Below are positions 1 to 9,492 of a DNA stretch of 32,866 bases, in pieces. The stretch comes from Phytopythium helicoides (taxonomy: Eukaryota; Oomycota; Peronosporomycetes; Pythiales; Pythiaceae). The stretch is taken from NCBI GenBank assembly GCA_024867545.1, contig JANFNE010000056.1, positions 1-32,866 on the forward strand, read 5' to 3'. The notes under the pieces were generated by a model, which saw only the letters and a list, made by a program, of their open reading frames with translations, ran no database searches and was not told the DNA's origin. Position 1 is the first letter of the stretch, and each line of letters begins with the position of its first letter. The position numbers and the translations under genes are program-made.

Positions 1-2112
1 ACACCACCGACAGCTTTATCTCCCCAGCATGTAAGTGCCACGGAACTCCAGGAATTAAGTAACCGAAATTATCAAGTGCAAGGTCAAGACCAAGAGCACG
101 AAGAGGTAGACCAGGAAGAGAGTCTTGCAGACTCCTTACCAGGATTTTCGGAGCCAATACGTGCGACTCCTCCTAAGTCTCCACAAACAGAATACCCACT
201 CTTTTAGAGCATCGACTGTGACAGCAAAAGCTACTCCTTCAGGTTCTCCACTGAAGATCGACGCTGCAGCTGCTGTACCCCCAACGAAAACAAGAACAGC
301 GCTTCACCAAAAATTGATTGATCAAGCTATTTCCAGCGGCAACTTGATACCCTAGCTCAAGGGTTTGTAAGATGGAAACGAGGGCTTCGTATACAAACTC
401 AACGTCGGCTACACAAAGCCCAGCAACTACGGAAACTATCTGACCGACTCGGTATCCTTCGCCGAAATCGTGCGTTTTCAGAGTGGCAAAGCCTTGCGAG
501 CATTCAGAGTCAGATTGTCAGCTGCCGAATCGAAGCTTTTCAATCTCGTTCAGGATCACGTCTAGTCTATAGCGCTTTTACGAGGTGGATCCGTGCGACT
601 CTAATCGGAGGTCGTGCCAAGCGTGTGATGCATGCCATAATTATCTCGAGCTCTGCTCCGACACATAGGAAAATCGTTCGTACCTGGCGAGAAAACTCAC
701 TCTTCGTAGGGCAAGCATCGAGTGAAGACCGCTTACGACTTTACTACGATGTTCACATCGAAAGTCGATTGAATCATTCTGCGGCGAAACATTGTAGTCG
801 AGTGGAACAGGAGAAGCTACGCCGAGTCCTCCGGGGTTGGTTTCAGGCAGCAAAAGAAGAAATACGGATGGCAAACTCGACTTGTTCATGCTGCTCGTTG
901 CCCACTTTGAACGTACTTGTCGCGAACAATTACGTCGACACCTAAAGGGATGGCAGAGTTGTGACTAGCAAACAGAGAAGGAAACTCAGCATCCTTAGCC
1001 GTTTGATTCGTCGTCAAGCTGGCCGTCAACTTCGTCGCGCTTTAGCGATTTGGAAAGTAGGGTGCTTGCTCCGTCGATCAGAGCAATCCCTTCAACATCA
1101 GGCTGAAAAACTTAAAGCAAAGGCCGATCTAGAGTTGGAAGAACTTGACAAAGAGCACCAAAGTGCAAAGCGAGATATAGAAGGAGAGCTTACTCGGCAG
1201 CTGGATGAATTGAAGGGAAAATTGCAGCAGAAAGAGACGGCATTGGTAGAGGCTCAGTCAAGGATAGAAGAACGCCGCCAACAAAAGGTATGGTTGAACT
1301 CGTGGCTTCCACTGCAAAAAAGCAGAATCTTACCACGCCGACGACAGATGCACGCATTGGAGGAGTGGACTTACGATCTCGAGGGCTTCTACGAGAAGTC
1401 CATCACAAATGTGAGCTTATCGGGTTCCGATTCATTCCGATTGATGCAGGACTTATGGGTTATGTGATGCTAGTGCGATGCGCAGATTGAAGAGGCTAGC
1501 GCGCAGCTGGAACAGCTGCTTCAAATGTCTGACAGCAATGTTGTTGCAGCGCGATTTCGCGCTTCCCAGGTACGTCAACATGATACAGCTTCCGTTTCAG
1601 CTGTCCATGGTATTCAATTGTTCTGGAAGCAGTATCTGGTCGCGACGATGACAGAGCAGAAGGCGAGTCAAGCCAATGCGCGCGCAGCGCTCCAGGAGGC
1701 GTTCATCGCAAGCCTGAGCAAGGGTCGGTCTTCGCTCCTCGAAGACATCGAAGACGACGTTCAAGTCTCCAAAGGCGTGCAGATCCTGCAAAGCCTGCTC
1801 CAGCAGGTCCGTTCCTGGCTTCTCTCTCTTCCTCACATGCATTGAATTGCAGACTATAATTCCTTGTCGTGAATGACGCTGCAGCGTGTGACCCGCCGAC
1901 TGCAGCTGCACCGCTCGATCGCGAGAGTGGCTGCCGCCGTTCCACCTTCAAAAGCCACTGCCAACTCGCAGCCCGTCGACGCCACGCGGCTCAAGCACGC
2001 GAGCTTCCTGGCCGGCGCCGTGGCCGAGCGGGAGGCGCAGCACGCCGCGGCCATGACGCGGCTGCTGCTCCGCGTCCGCCGCGCGCACCCTCCGCCGGCT
2101 GCGCAGTACTAG
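1..2112 (+). CDS. Sfi1-like Trp-repeat / coiled-coil protein, 3' part, interrupted
   Basis: The reading is mainly in frame 1 and the gene starts before the window. From about 352 to 1060 it shows tryptophans in a Sfi1-like setting (FVRWKRG, FSEWQSL, FTRWIRA, IVRTWRE, LRGWFQA, LAIWKVG) spaced 33-37 residues apart, with one gap of 51. Sfi1 repeats bind centrin at centrosomes and basal bodies. A charged coiled coil follows at 1081-1287. At least one intron lies between 1288 and 1485, with possible donors GTATGG at 1288 and GTGAGC at 1411 and an acceptor at 1485. A clear phase-0 intron spans 1807-1884 and joins LLQQ to RVTRR. The stop is TAG at 2110-2112. Unresolved breaks lie at about 205-321 and 880-965, which may be introns or indels. 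The 5' two-thirds is clearly less GC-rich than the last exon. The centrin-binding role is inferred from the pattern only. Confidence 0.55.
1807..1884 (+). other. phase-0 intron of the Sfi1-like gene
   Basis: This 78 nt stretch starts with GTCCGT and ends with GCTGCAG. Removing it bypasses an in-frame TGA at 1843-1845 and keeps frame 1 open to the stop at 2112. Its size matches other introns in the window. Confidence 0.65.
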
Positions 2113-2396
2113 AAGTCGAGCAGCAGCTGCGCGAGCACCTGCTCGAGGTGGCGCGGCTCGACCTCTGCGCTGTCGTCGACCATGGCCTCCATCTGCGCGC
2201 GGTGCAGCGCCTCGAGCACGAACAGCCGCAGGAACTCGGCGCTGAGCTTGAGCGCGTCCGGGTGGATCTTGCGCGCGCGCTCGCCGGCCGCCTCCTCTTC
2301 GCTCTCGCCGCCGCTCTCGCCCTCGCGCGCCTCGCCCCACGCGCGCCGGAACGCGCGCTCCACCAGGCTCGCCTTGAACGTCGCGCTCGGCGCCAT
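2109..2396 (-). CDS. CENPX: CENP-X / MHF2 histone-fold protein
   Basis: This is a single-exon 95-residue protein. The family is a small histone-fold subunit that pairs with CENP-S (MHF1). It acts at the inner kinetochore (CCAN) and with FANCM at blocked replication forks. The sequence shows IHPDALKLSAEFLRLFVLEA (about 44-63), the histone-fold alpha1/alpha2 pattern, and ends in the family-typical LEQVLAQLLLDF, close to the LEKVLPQLLLDF end of animal CENP-X. An acidic Glu/Ser-rich insert occupies residues 21-37. The length is normal for the family (about 80-100). The start is the first ATG in the frame. It converges on the Sfi1-like gene, sharing CTAG (2109-2112) so the two stop codons overlap. 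It is divergent from the ribokinase gene. Confidence 0.85.
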   Translation of the reverse strand: MAPSATFKASLVERAFRRAWGEAREGESGGESEEEAAGERARKIHPDALKLSAEFLRLFVLEALHRAQMEAMVDDSAEVEPRHLEQVLAQLLLDF

Positions 2397-2509
2397 CCTG
2401 CCTCTGGCAGCAACCGGTATCGCACCGGTTGCTAGATATGCCCGAGCTTCAAGCTGCTGCGTGTCGTGCCCGCGCCGCCATTTCCCCGCCTTTCTCCTCG
2501 ACGCGCAGC
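2397..2509. promoter_or_regulatory. divergent intergenic promoter, CENPX / ribokinase
   Basis: Only 113 bp separate the two divergent start codons, so both promoters must lie here or inside the neighbouring genes. An inverted motif AACCGGTATCGCACCGGTT occurs at about 2410-2428 (AACCGGT/ACCGGTT arms). I see no TATA box. Confidence 0.5.
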
Positions 2510-3473
2510 ATGTCTGGCGCCGTGCTCGTCGTGGGCTCCGTGAATGCCGACGTGGTCGTGGACGTCACGCGGCTGCCGGCGCGCGGCGAGACGCTGAGCG
2601 CTGCGCGGCCGGACACGGGCCGCGTCCTCCCGGGCGGCAAGGGCGCCAACCAGGCGGCGGCGGCGGCGCGGCTGCTGCCGAGCGCCAGCGCCGCGCGCTT
2701 CGTGGGGCAGTTCGGCGCCGACGCGCACGGCCAGACGCTCGAGCAGGCGCTGCAGGGCGCTCGGCGTGGACACGTCGCTGGCCGGCCACCCCGCGGGCGT
2801 GCCCTCCGGCCAGGCCTTCGTGTTCGTCTACCCGGACGGCGACAACTCGATCGTGATCGTCGGCGGCGCCAACGCCGCGTGGCCAGTGGTCGACAGGCTG
2901 CCTGAGGACGTGGAGCGCGCCGTCAAGGACGCCGCCGTCGTCATGCTGCAGTGCGAGGTGCCCGAACACGTCAACGCGCTCGTCGTCAAGACGGCCGCAG
3001 GCTTCGGCGTGCCTGTCATGTGGGACACCGGGGGCGACGACCGCCCCATCCCCAGCGACCTGCTGCCGCTCATCGACTTCCTCTGCCCCAACGAGACGGA
3101 GCTCGCGCGAATCGCAGGGATCCAGAACGTCGAGTCGGTCGAGCAGGCCATCGAGGCCGCCAGGGTCATGCAGAGCCGCGGAGCGCGCAACCTGCTCGTC
3201 ACGCTCGGCGCCGACGGGTCGGTGTTCGTTCCTGAGAACGGAGGAGACGTCCACCGCCAGGAGCGCTTCACGGTCGACAAGGTCGTCGACACGACTGGCG
3301 CGGGCGACTGCTACCGTGCCGCCTTCGCCGTGGGCCTCGCACAGGGCAAGAGCGTGCCTGAGAGCATGAAGCTAGCGGCTGCGGCCAGCGCCTTGTGCGT
3401 CCAAGTGGCTGGTGCTCAGCCCAGCATGCCGTCGGCCGAGAAGGTGGCAGATTTGCTTGCGTCGTCCAAGTGA
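2510..3473 (+). CDS. RBKS: ribokinase (PfkB family), one frame break
   Basis: It phosphorylates D-ribose to ribose-5-phosphate with ATP in the cytosol. The N-terminal part starts MSGAVLVVGSVNADVVVDV and holds the first PfkB signature GGKGANQAAAAA (substrate side). The C-terminal part has the second signature VVDTTGAGDCYRAAFAVGL, where the Asp of GAGD is the catalytic base; NETELA and LLVTLGADG are also typical. The total is about 320 residues, normal for ribokinase. Reading moves from frame 2 to frame 3 between about 2750 and 2766, at CTGCAGGGCGCTCGG; one extra base in the GGG run would explain it. No intron borders fit. The ATG at 2510 is the first codon of the conserved domain. It converges on the cyclase gene 89 bp downstream. 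The family call is firm; the break is probably an assembly indel. Confidence 0.85.
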
Positions 3474-3520
3474 GCAGAGAGAGACATTCACGCACGGCGG
3501 CAGGTAGACTCTAGTCGATC

Positions 3521-3526
3521 AATAAA
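3521..3526 (+). terminator. AATAAA polyadenylation signal
   Basis: AATAAA lies 47 bp after the ribokinase stop, in the 89 bp gap before the convergent cyclase gene. It is the canonical eukaryotic poly(A) hexamer in the right place and on the right strand. Confidence 0.5.
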
Positions 3527-3562
3527 TACGTGTTGAAGCGAACGCACGTACTCTACAATACT

Positions 3563-5306
3563 CTACACGGTCACGACGGCGATCTCCATCACATCGATGG
3601 CCTCGAGGCGCTCCCGCCGGCCGCGAACCTCGTTCTTGTCCTTGTCCTTTTCGCGCTCAAGCTGCTTCTTCTTGCGCGTCTTGGCAAATGCCTTTTTGCG
3701 AGCGTCGAGCGCCGTTGGCGTCACCTGGAAGACGTCCACGCTCGCTCCAACTTGCGGCACCGAGTGCCGAGCGATGAAGCCGACGTCGAAGGTCATTGAC
3801 ATCGCAGCTGAGTTGACAGCGAGCCAGTGGGCAACTGCTCGTGTCACACAAATCTCCCCGCCCACGCCGACGTCACCGACCTCGCTCGCAATGACCTCGG
3901 ACAGCCCAGTGTACGTCACCTTGCCAGTGACGGGATGGCGGTTGGTGACGAGGGCTGCGCCTCCCTCAATGTCCTGGGCCGAGTCATGAACACCCATACG
4001 GACGCGGAGACCGCTAAATACAAGCTTGTTGGTCTTGGAGCGCTTGCGCTTGGTTGCAGGAACCATGTCGTGCAGCTTCTTTGGCCAGGACGCTGCCAAC
4101 AGCGCGAGCTGGACGTCAAAGCAGTACTCGACGGCGTCTTTGATGGAGTGGAAGGCGAGCTGGAAAGCGTCGCCAGCCGTGGTGATTTCGTATCCACGGT
4201 GGCGAGCTAGCTTGGAGCGAATGATATCATCGTGGAGCTCCAGAGCAGTGCGCATGACCACCGGGTCCTCTGTCCAAAGCTGGGTCGATGCCTCAATGTC
4301 GGTGAACACGAACACGGGTTTATCCATGGGCGGGGCCGTCGCGCAATGGATGTGGCTGTTGTCATCCATGGTCGCGTAGAACTCTCGGACGTACTCCTCG
4401 GGCATGAACCGGCCACATGATCGCACGACGCACTCCTGGCTGCAGCCCATGAAGATCGAGAGCGCCGTGCCCGTGTTGGTGAACAGGACCGTGCTGATGC
4501 CGAGCAAGCTAGTGGGCACGGTCATCTCGTCGCGGCTGAAGAGCACGACGAGCGAGAGCACCTGGTACTGGAACGAGAAGATCCCGTAGACAACCATGAT
4601 GCTGCGGATGCGCTTGTACAGCGGCGACAGCACGCGCGCTCCCTGCACGGCCTCGTACTTCCTGCCTGAGAACTTGAGTTCTAGGATGGCGTAGGCCACG
4701 TACACGAGCGTGAGGGCCTGAATCATGTTGCCGCTGACGAGTATCCTTGTGGACTGCTGGTCGAAGCCCTTGTTGTAGAACGTGTAGGCGCCTTCCCCAA
4801 TGAGGAAGAGCGTGGTGAGCGCGTGCACCCAGCGGTTGTACCTGCTGGATACGCGCGCCTCTCTGTCTGCGCCTCTGTCCATGCTCCTCCTGGCGAGCCT
4901 GGTGAGCTCCCACGCCATGGGCAGCATCCACATGGAGCTGGCCATGAGCGCGGCGTCGCCGACCACAATGACGCACGAGAGCCACGCCGAGGTAGCCTCG
5001 GAGCTCTGCGCGACGCCGCGCGTGCCTAGCGCGTCTAGGTACAGGTCGTCCATGTCGCTCGAGTCGCTGCCGTCGCTGCCGTCCTCTGTGCGAATGTAGA
5101 CGGCGCCGACGCTGGCGGCGAAGAAGAAGACGAAGCGGAAGAGCGACCAGAGCCACGCGTACAGGAAGAAGCAGAAGATGACGAAGCGCACAGCCGACGC
5201 GCGCAGCCGGTCGGCGCGCGCGTACAGCGCCCCAGGCGATGGCGCCGCACGCGAGCGTCGAGGCCAGCGCCGACGCCGCGTACAGCGCGCTCCACAGGTG
5301 CTTCAT
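3563..5306 (-). CDS. multi-pass membrane protein with class III nucleotidyl cyclase domain
   Basis: The product is about 580 residues. The N-terminal ~290 residues hold about seven hydrophobic segments, including FVIFCFFLYAWLWSLFRFVF, LTTLFLIGEGAYTF, MIQALTLVYVAYAIL and LLGISTVLFTNTGTALSIFM. The cytosolic domain starts at VFVFTDIEASTQLW (about 331), the class III cyclase entry with the first metal Asp. A second metal Asp is in YEITTAGDAFQLAF. A Lys/Glu/Arg-rich tail follows. The Lys expected two residues before TxGD is Thr, and the Asn and Arg of the NxxxR transition-state pair appear replaced (GLSEVIASEV). It may make cAMP, or be a degenerate cyclase. The only good ATG (5306, MKHLW) is one frame away from the rest. 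The break lies near 5235-5240 at TGGGGCGC, consistent with one extra G. It converges on ribokinase. Confidence 0.75.
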
Positions 5307-6053
5307 GGCGCTGGGGCTGGCCGCAATGGGGCTTTTCTCGCGAGGAGGCGAGCGGTACCGTGGGCGACACAAGTGGGCGCAGAGAGTCAGCGACGGACCG
5401 ACGGGGGAGGACCAAATGGAGGGGCGTATCTTTGTGACGCGCCTGGAGAGCTGGAAAAAAAACGTCGGACAACCTACGGCCGAGATTTGAAAATACGACG
5501 CGAGAGGCTGCGGGGATTATGGCGCATGACGTCGGGTTTTGGGGAAGTGGGTGATGGATGGCGGATCTTGGAGGACTCGCGAGCGAGCTGACTTTCTGCC
5601 AGGCGGACACGACGTGGCGCGGCGATTGTCGATGTGCTACATGTACCGTACAGTACACTCCCCATGGTGTCCATCCGCCGCGAGCTCTTCACTTCGACCA
5701 CCCTTGAGCTCACCACGGCTGCCCACTGCTTCAGTTTGCAATGTCGCGCATTGCTGCAGTCGGTGGTGTACAGAACTGCACACTTTTACAAGACGGACTG
5801 GCCGCCACAAGGGCCAAGGTTGCGGCCTCGGCGAGCAACCGCGGCGACCAGACGACCGCCGACCGCACGCCACCTCCGGACCAGTCGCAGTCACTGCTGA
5901 CTGCCGACGCTCGCTGCGTTTTGCTGTCTGCAGCCCCTCCCGCACTTCGACAGCCTCACTGCCGCGCCGCCAGCTGTGCAAGCACAAACTTTCTATTTCC
6001 AGGTGTATTTCATATTTTCAAATCCATAGTTCAAATAAAATAGGAAACCCGGT

Positions 6054-6069
6054 TTGGTAAATTTACCAA
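6054..6069. repeat. perfect 16 bp palindrome
   Basis: TTGGTAAATTTACCAA is a perfect inverted repeat in the AT-rich stretch about 200 bp upstream of the DUF1996 start. It could be a dimeric transcription-factor site; its function is unknown. Confidence 0.55.
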
Positions 6070-6202
6070 CCAAGCAGTATCACCTTGTCTTGCAAATCAG
6101 TTGGATACGCTATGCTGCCACAGCTCCTGGTCACGAGCGTTGCATAGTGATCATGCGGCTGGCAGTCACTTGCCTCGCGATCAGTCCCACCTCCAAGCTG
6201 TC

Positions 6203-6222
6203 GCTTCATTTTCCATTACGCT
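6203..6222 (+). promoter_or_regulatory. oomycete initiator-like core promoter
   Basis: GCTTCATTTTCCATTACGCT contains TTCATTTT, a full match to the oomycete Inr consensus YTCANTYY, followed by CCATTA, a partial match to the flanking promoter region (FPR). It sits 50-69 bp before the ATG of the DUF1996 gene, a normal distance for a transcription start in this group. Confidence 0.5.
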
Positions 6223-6271
6223 TCTCATCGCTCATACTGATCGGTCCATCTTTACCAGCACCACAGCAGCA

Positions 6272-7506
6272 ATGCAGCTGATTGCCAGGGCGAAAGCTCT
6301 AGTGCTCGCTTTGGCTCTCGGAGCACCGCTAACGGCCGCCATGTTCCGCTTCGACTGCTGGAACAATCTCGTCGTGGACCGAGTGGATCCGATCGTGAAT
6401 CCTGGTACGGTCTCCAAGCACCTGCACGCGGTCAGTGGTGGGAACGGCTTCAGCAAAGACGCTGACGGAGCGGACATGCGAGCATCGACCTGCACGTCGT
6501 GCCTATCGGTGCGACCTCAGCGCCTACTGGGTGCCTCAGCTCTACGTCAAATACAAGAATGGCTCGGATATGGCTTGTGGAGAGCACCAAATCGTTTACT
6601 ATGAGCCACGCCCGACCGGAAACGAGACTGTGGTTGCTTTCCCCGGACGGCCTCAAGATGCTTGCCGGCGATCCGTCGCTGCGTGAAGGTGGTGACTCCA
6701 TCGAGCAACGTGCTATCACGTGGGTCTGCATTGACTACGAAAATTCTCACCCAGAGCAGCAAGGTATCCCCAACACCAAGTGCCCGCAGGGACTTCGCGG
6801 CCAGGTCAACTTCCCCATGTGCTGGGACGGTGTTAATCTCGACTCGGACGATCACAAGTCGCACGTGGCGTACGCGACCGAGCTTGATGGCGGATCCTGT
6901 CCCGAGGGCTGGAAGAAGATGGTCAAGATTTTCTACGAAGCTTTCTACAGCGTCGACAAGTACGATGACGAATGGGACGGCGACCAGCACCCGTTCGTGC
7001 TTTCGAACGGAGACACAACAGGCTACAGCTTTCACGGAGATTTCCTGAACGGGTGGGATGTTGATGTCCTGCAGGCTGCCATCGACCAGTGCACGGACAA
7101 GAATTACTTCAACCCAGGAGAATGCCCTCCCCTCGCAGAGACATTTAGCAGTGAGGCACCCGAGGTTAGATGCACCACGGAGCCCGAGATCGTGGAGGAG
7201 ACACAATTCGTTACGCTTTTGCCAGGAAACAATCCTGTAGATGGCGGCACTGGAGCAGACATCGCGAGCAGTGCCGACGAGTCGAACTCAGCCACCACTT
7301 CTGCTGGAGGTGATGAAGCCTCTGTCGGGGGCGAAGCAAATTCCTCCAGTTTTGATATTGTACCTGGCAATGGTGATGCGTCGGGTACGAGTGCCCCAAA
7401 CGAAGTCAACACTGGAAGCACGGGACACACGTCGAATCAAGCTCCTGCGGCAACACCCACGCCAATGACTGAGGCCTTCTCATTCGGTCCCAACAAGTAC
7501 TCGTGA
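6272..7506 (+). CDS. secreted DUF1996-family protein, two frame breaks
   Basis: About 411 residues, starting with a signal peptide (MQLIARAKALVLALALGAPLTAA). The mature part begins FRFDCWNNLVVDRVDPIVNP, the DUF1996 hallmark. Later hallmarks are GGNGF, AYWVPQLY, MLAGDPSLR, CWDGVNLDSDDHKSHVAY, FVLSNGDTTGY and FHGDFLNGWD. The family is secreted in fungi and oomycetes; its activity is not established. A Ser/Thr/Gly-rich tail of about 100 residues follows, probably O-glycosylated. The conserved sequence crosses frames twice. Frame 2 to 3 occurs near 6505-6514 (GTGCGACC), and frame 3 to 1 near 6639-6645 (TTTCCCCGGAC), each consistent with one extra base. Because conserved motifs resume at once after both breaks, the original gene was intact. 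The start has an Inr-like element upstream. Confidence 0.8.
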
Positions 7507-7749
7507 GCTCGGTTACAACAATCGTTCGCGCCAGAAAGGCTTGCCGTGCCCTCAGTTCCAATTTCCTGTGCTTGATATCGTTTCCCATCGCATAATACCA
7601 AAGCCTGCGGCAGCTCCGGAGCGCCATCGCGGGCCAGAACAAAAAGCTGGACGAGAAGCTGAGCGCGACGGAGAGTGCTATTTGCGACTGCTTTGCAGCT
7701 CGGCTTGCATCGGCCACAGGACTGCACCCCTGCCTGACACGCTCCGACT

Positions 7750-9189
7750 ATGCACCGTCCGCCCCTCATTTTGACCACCAAGCGAGAGGTCGAGGTGATG
7801 ATCCAGACGGTGCGCGGCGCGATCTCTGGCGACGCCGTGAGCGCCGTGCTGCCCTTCGAGCGCGTCCTGCACCGCGCCTCCAGTCCTAGCTCGGCCCCAG
7901 CCAGCTCTTCGCCCTCGGAGATCCGCCCCGAGGACCTGCAGGAGTTCCGGCGCAACCCATGGCATCACAATGGGCTCAACCTGCGGCTGGAGAAGGAGGA
8001 CGACGCGTTCCGGGAGCTCCAGGCACTCGCCGAGCTCCAGAGTGCTGCTGCGCTGCCGCTGGTGGTGGATGTAGCGCTACCGAGCGAGCACCGTGACGAG
8101 TTCACGGCCAAGCGCGTGCAGCTCGCCGAGAGGCTGGGGATGCACCTTGTCATGACTGCGACATACGACGCCGAGATCCAGGGGACGAGTGATGAGAGCG
8201 AGCGTATCGCCAAGACGCTCGAGACGGAGCTGATGTTTGGGATCGGCGCTGCCGGGGATGCAAGCTCCAAGGCTACGAGCGTCTGTGCCGGCGCCATCTA
8301 CCAGCCGATCCGCACCGAGCAGGCGAGCATCGGCCCCAAACAGCTCGTTTTGCTTCGTGGGCTAGCACTGGTAGGTAGTGCTACCTCTTGAGACGTCTCG
8401 AGCGTGCTGACATTGAAAGTTGTTTACCTGCAGGCTCAGCAACGCACGCACGCACCGCTGTACTTGTCATTCTCGCTGACAGTGGACCATAACAGCTCGA
8501 ATCTCCAGCAGCTTGTGCTCGCGTGGCTACGGACGCTCCTCGAGCTCGGGGCGGAGCGTACGAAAGTTGTGCTGGTTCACGCGGACCAGTGGTGCCAAGG
8601 CGGGTTCGACGGCCCCAACTTTAGCTTCCTGCTGTCGGTGCTGGAGCTCGGGGTTTCGGTCGTGTTCGACATGATTGGACTGTCGACGGTCAGTGACGTC
8701 ATCTCCGTCGATGTGCATCACCAAAAGATGCACGGCCTAAACGTCGAGGAGCCCCCACGAGACAGCACGATCGCCACGTGGGTCAGCCGCTTGATCCTGA
8801 CCCACGGTCGAGTCGAGCAGATCCTGCTGTCAACCAACGTGCACCAGCAGATCCAGTACCGCCGCAATGGCGGCGGCGGCTACGCGTTCCTGTTCTCGTT
8901 CTTCAAGCCGAGGCTGCTGGCGCTGGGTGTGACACAGCAGCAGTGGACGCAGCTCGTGCGAGGCAACCCCGTGGCGTTGCTGAGCTGGTACACGCCGCCA
9001 GAGGCACCGAAGGTCCCCAAGCACTTCCTCACGTGCAGCATCTGCCGAGAGCCCTTCGAGCCCATCGAGGGCGAGTACTTCACCAAGTTCGCCTTCACCT
9101 ACTGCGGCACCAAGTGCCTCCGGCGTCACAGCCGGCTCGGGTTCGTCGACCCGCCGCCGTCACCGAAACGCAAGGGCCCATCGAAATGA
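7750..9189 (+). CDS. phosphotriesterase-like protein with C-terminal zinc finger
   Basis: Two exons, 7750-8370 and 8434-9189, are joined by a 63 nt phase-0 intron (GTAGGT..CTGCAG), giving 458 residues. The fold of the phosphotriesterase/PTER amidohydrolase family shows in MIQTVRGAI (start of the domain), LPLVVDVALPSE, LALAQQRTHAPLYL, VVLVHADQ and the end block QILLSTN...GGGGYAF...LGVTQQQW...LVRGNP. Most metal ligands are missing. The HxH of strand 1 reads FER, the carbamylated Lys/Glu position reads Tyr, the strand-5 His is absent, and the strand-8 Asp is Asn; the His in VLVHADQ is kept. The last ~65 residues add CSIC...YCGTKCLRRH, a CxxC..CxxxC zinc-finger (FCS-like). It is probably a non-catalytic, protein-binding homologue. 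ATG 7750 starts the longest reading; 7798 (MIQTV) is an alternative. Confidence 0.75.
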
Positions 9190-9328
9190 CTGTAGCGGCA
9201 TCTCCTGTTTCAAAACAGCTGTTCCTGGTTTAACATTCCCTTCGCCAGGTTCCACGTGACGTCATCTGCGACAAGAGCGCCTTCGCGCAATCACGCGCGT
9301 GACGCGCTCCCCACCCCCCGCCGATTTC

Positions 9329-9360
9329 ATTGGACGAAAAATCTTCAATATTTGTCCAAT
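9329..9360. promoter_or_regulatory. inverted pair of CCAAT boxes
   Basis: ATTGGAC (9329-9335) and GTCCAAT (9354-9360) are exact inverted copies separated by an AT-rich 18 bp spacer, about 130 bp before the BIO3-BIO1 start. Each arm contains an NF-Y type CCAAT pentamer. A role in biotin gene expression is inferred from position only. Confidence 0.45.
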
Positions 9361-9492
9361 CCCCGCTCTCCCTGCGCGTTTGATAGGTTGCCGTTGCCTT
9401 TCACGCGCATCCAGCTCGCCACTCTCCAAGTTGCCGCCTGGCGCGCACTGCTCCGAGCCTCCAGCCGCCCCCAGCCCGCCACCTACGCGCCC

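Larger units (their letters stand above)
5307..6271. other. intergenic region, cyclase / DUF1996 gene
   Basis: This 965 bp gap between divergent genes should hold both promoters. ORFs here have no ATG-supported, recognisable product. Near the right side it becomes AT-rich (about 5990-6075) with AATAAA at 6034 and a perfect 16 bp palindrome. An oomycete-type initiator lies at about 6205. Confidence 0.5.

Noticed and set aside
1869..2435. 188-residue plus ORF and several Arg-rich minus ORFs over CENPX
   Set aside because: They are GC-rich shadows; the CENP-X reading has a clear family end motif and the Sfi1-like exon explains the plus strand up to 2112.
5539..6060. 173-residue plus ORF upstream of the DUF1996 gene
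   Set aside because: It has no motif, overlaps open frames on both strands, and lies in the only space available for two promoters.
2750..6645. Programmed +1 frameshifting as the cause of the frame breaks
   Set aside because: The sites share no slippery codon pair, stop codon or downstream structure, and occur in unrelated genes; small homopolymer indels are simpler.
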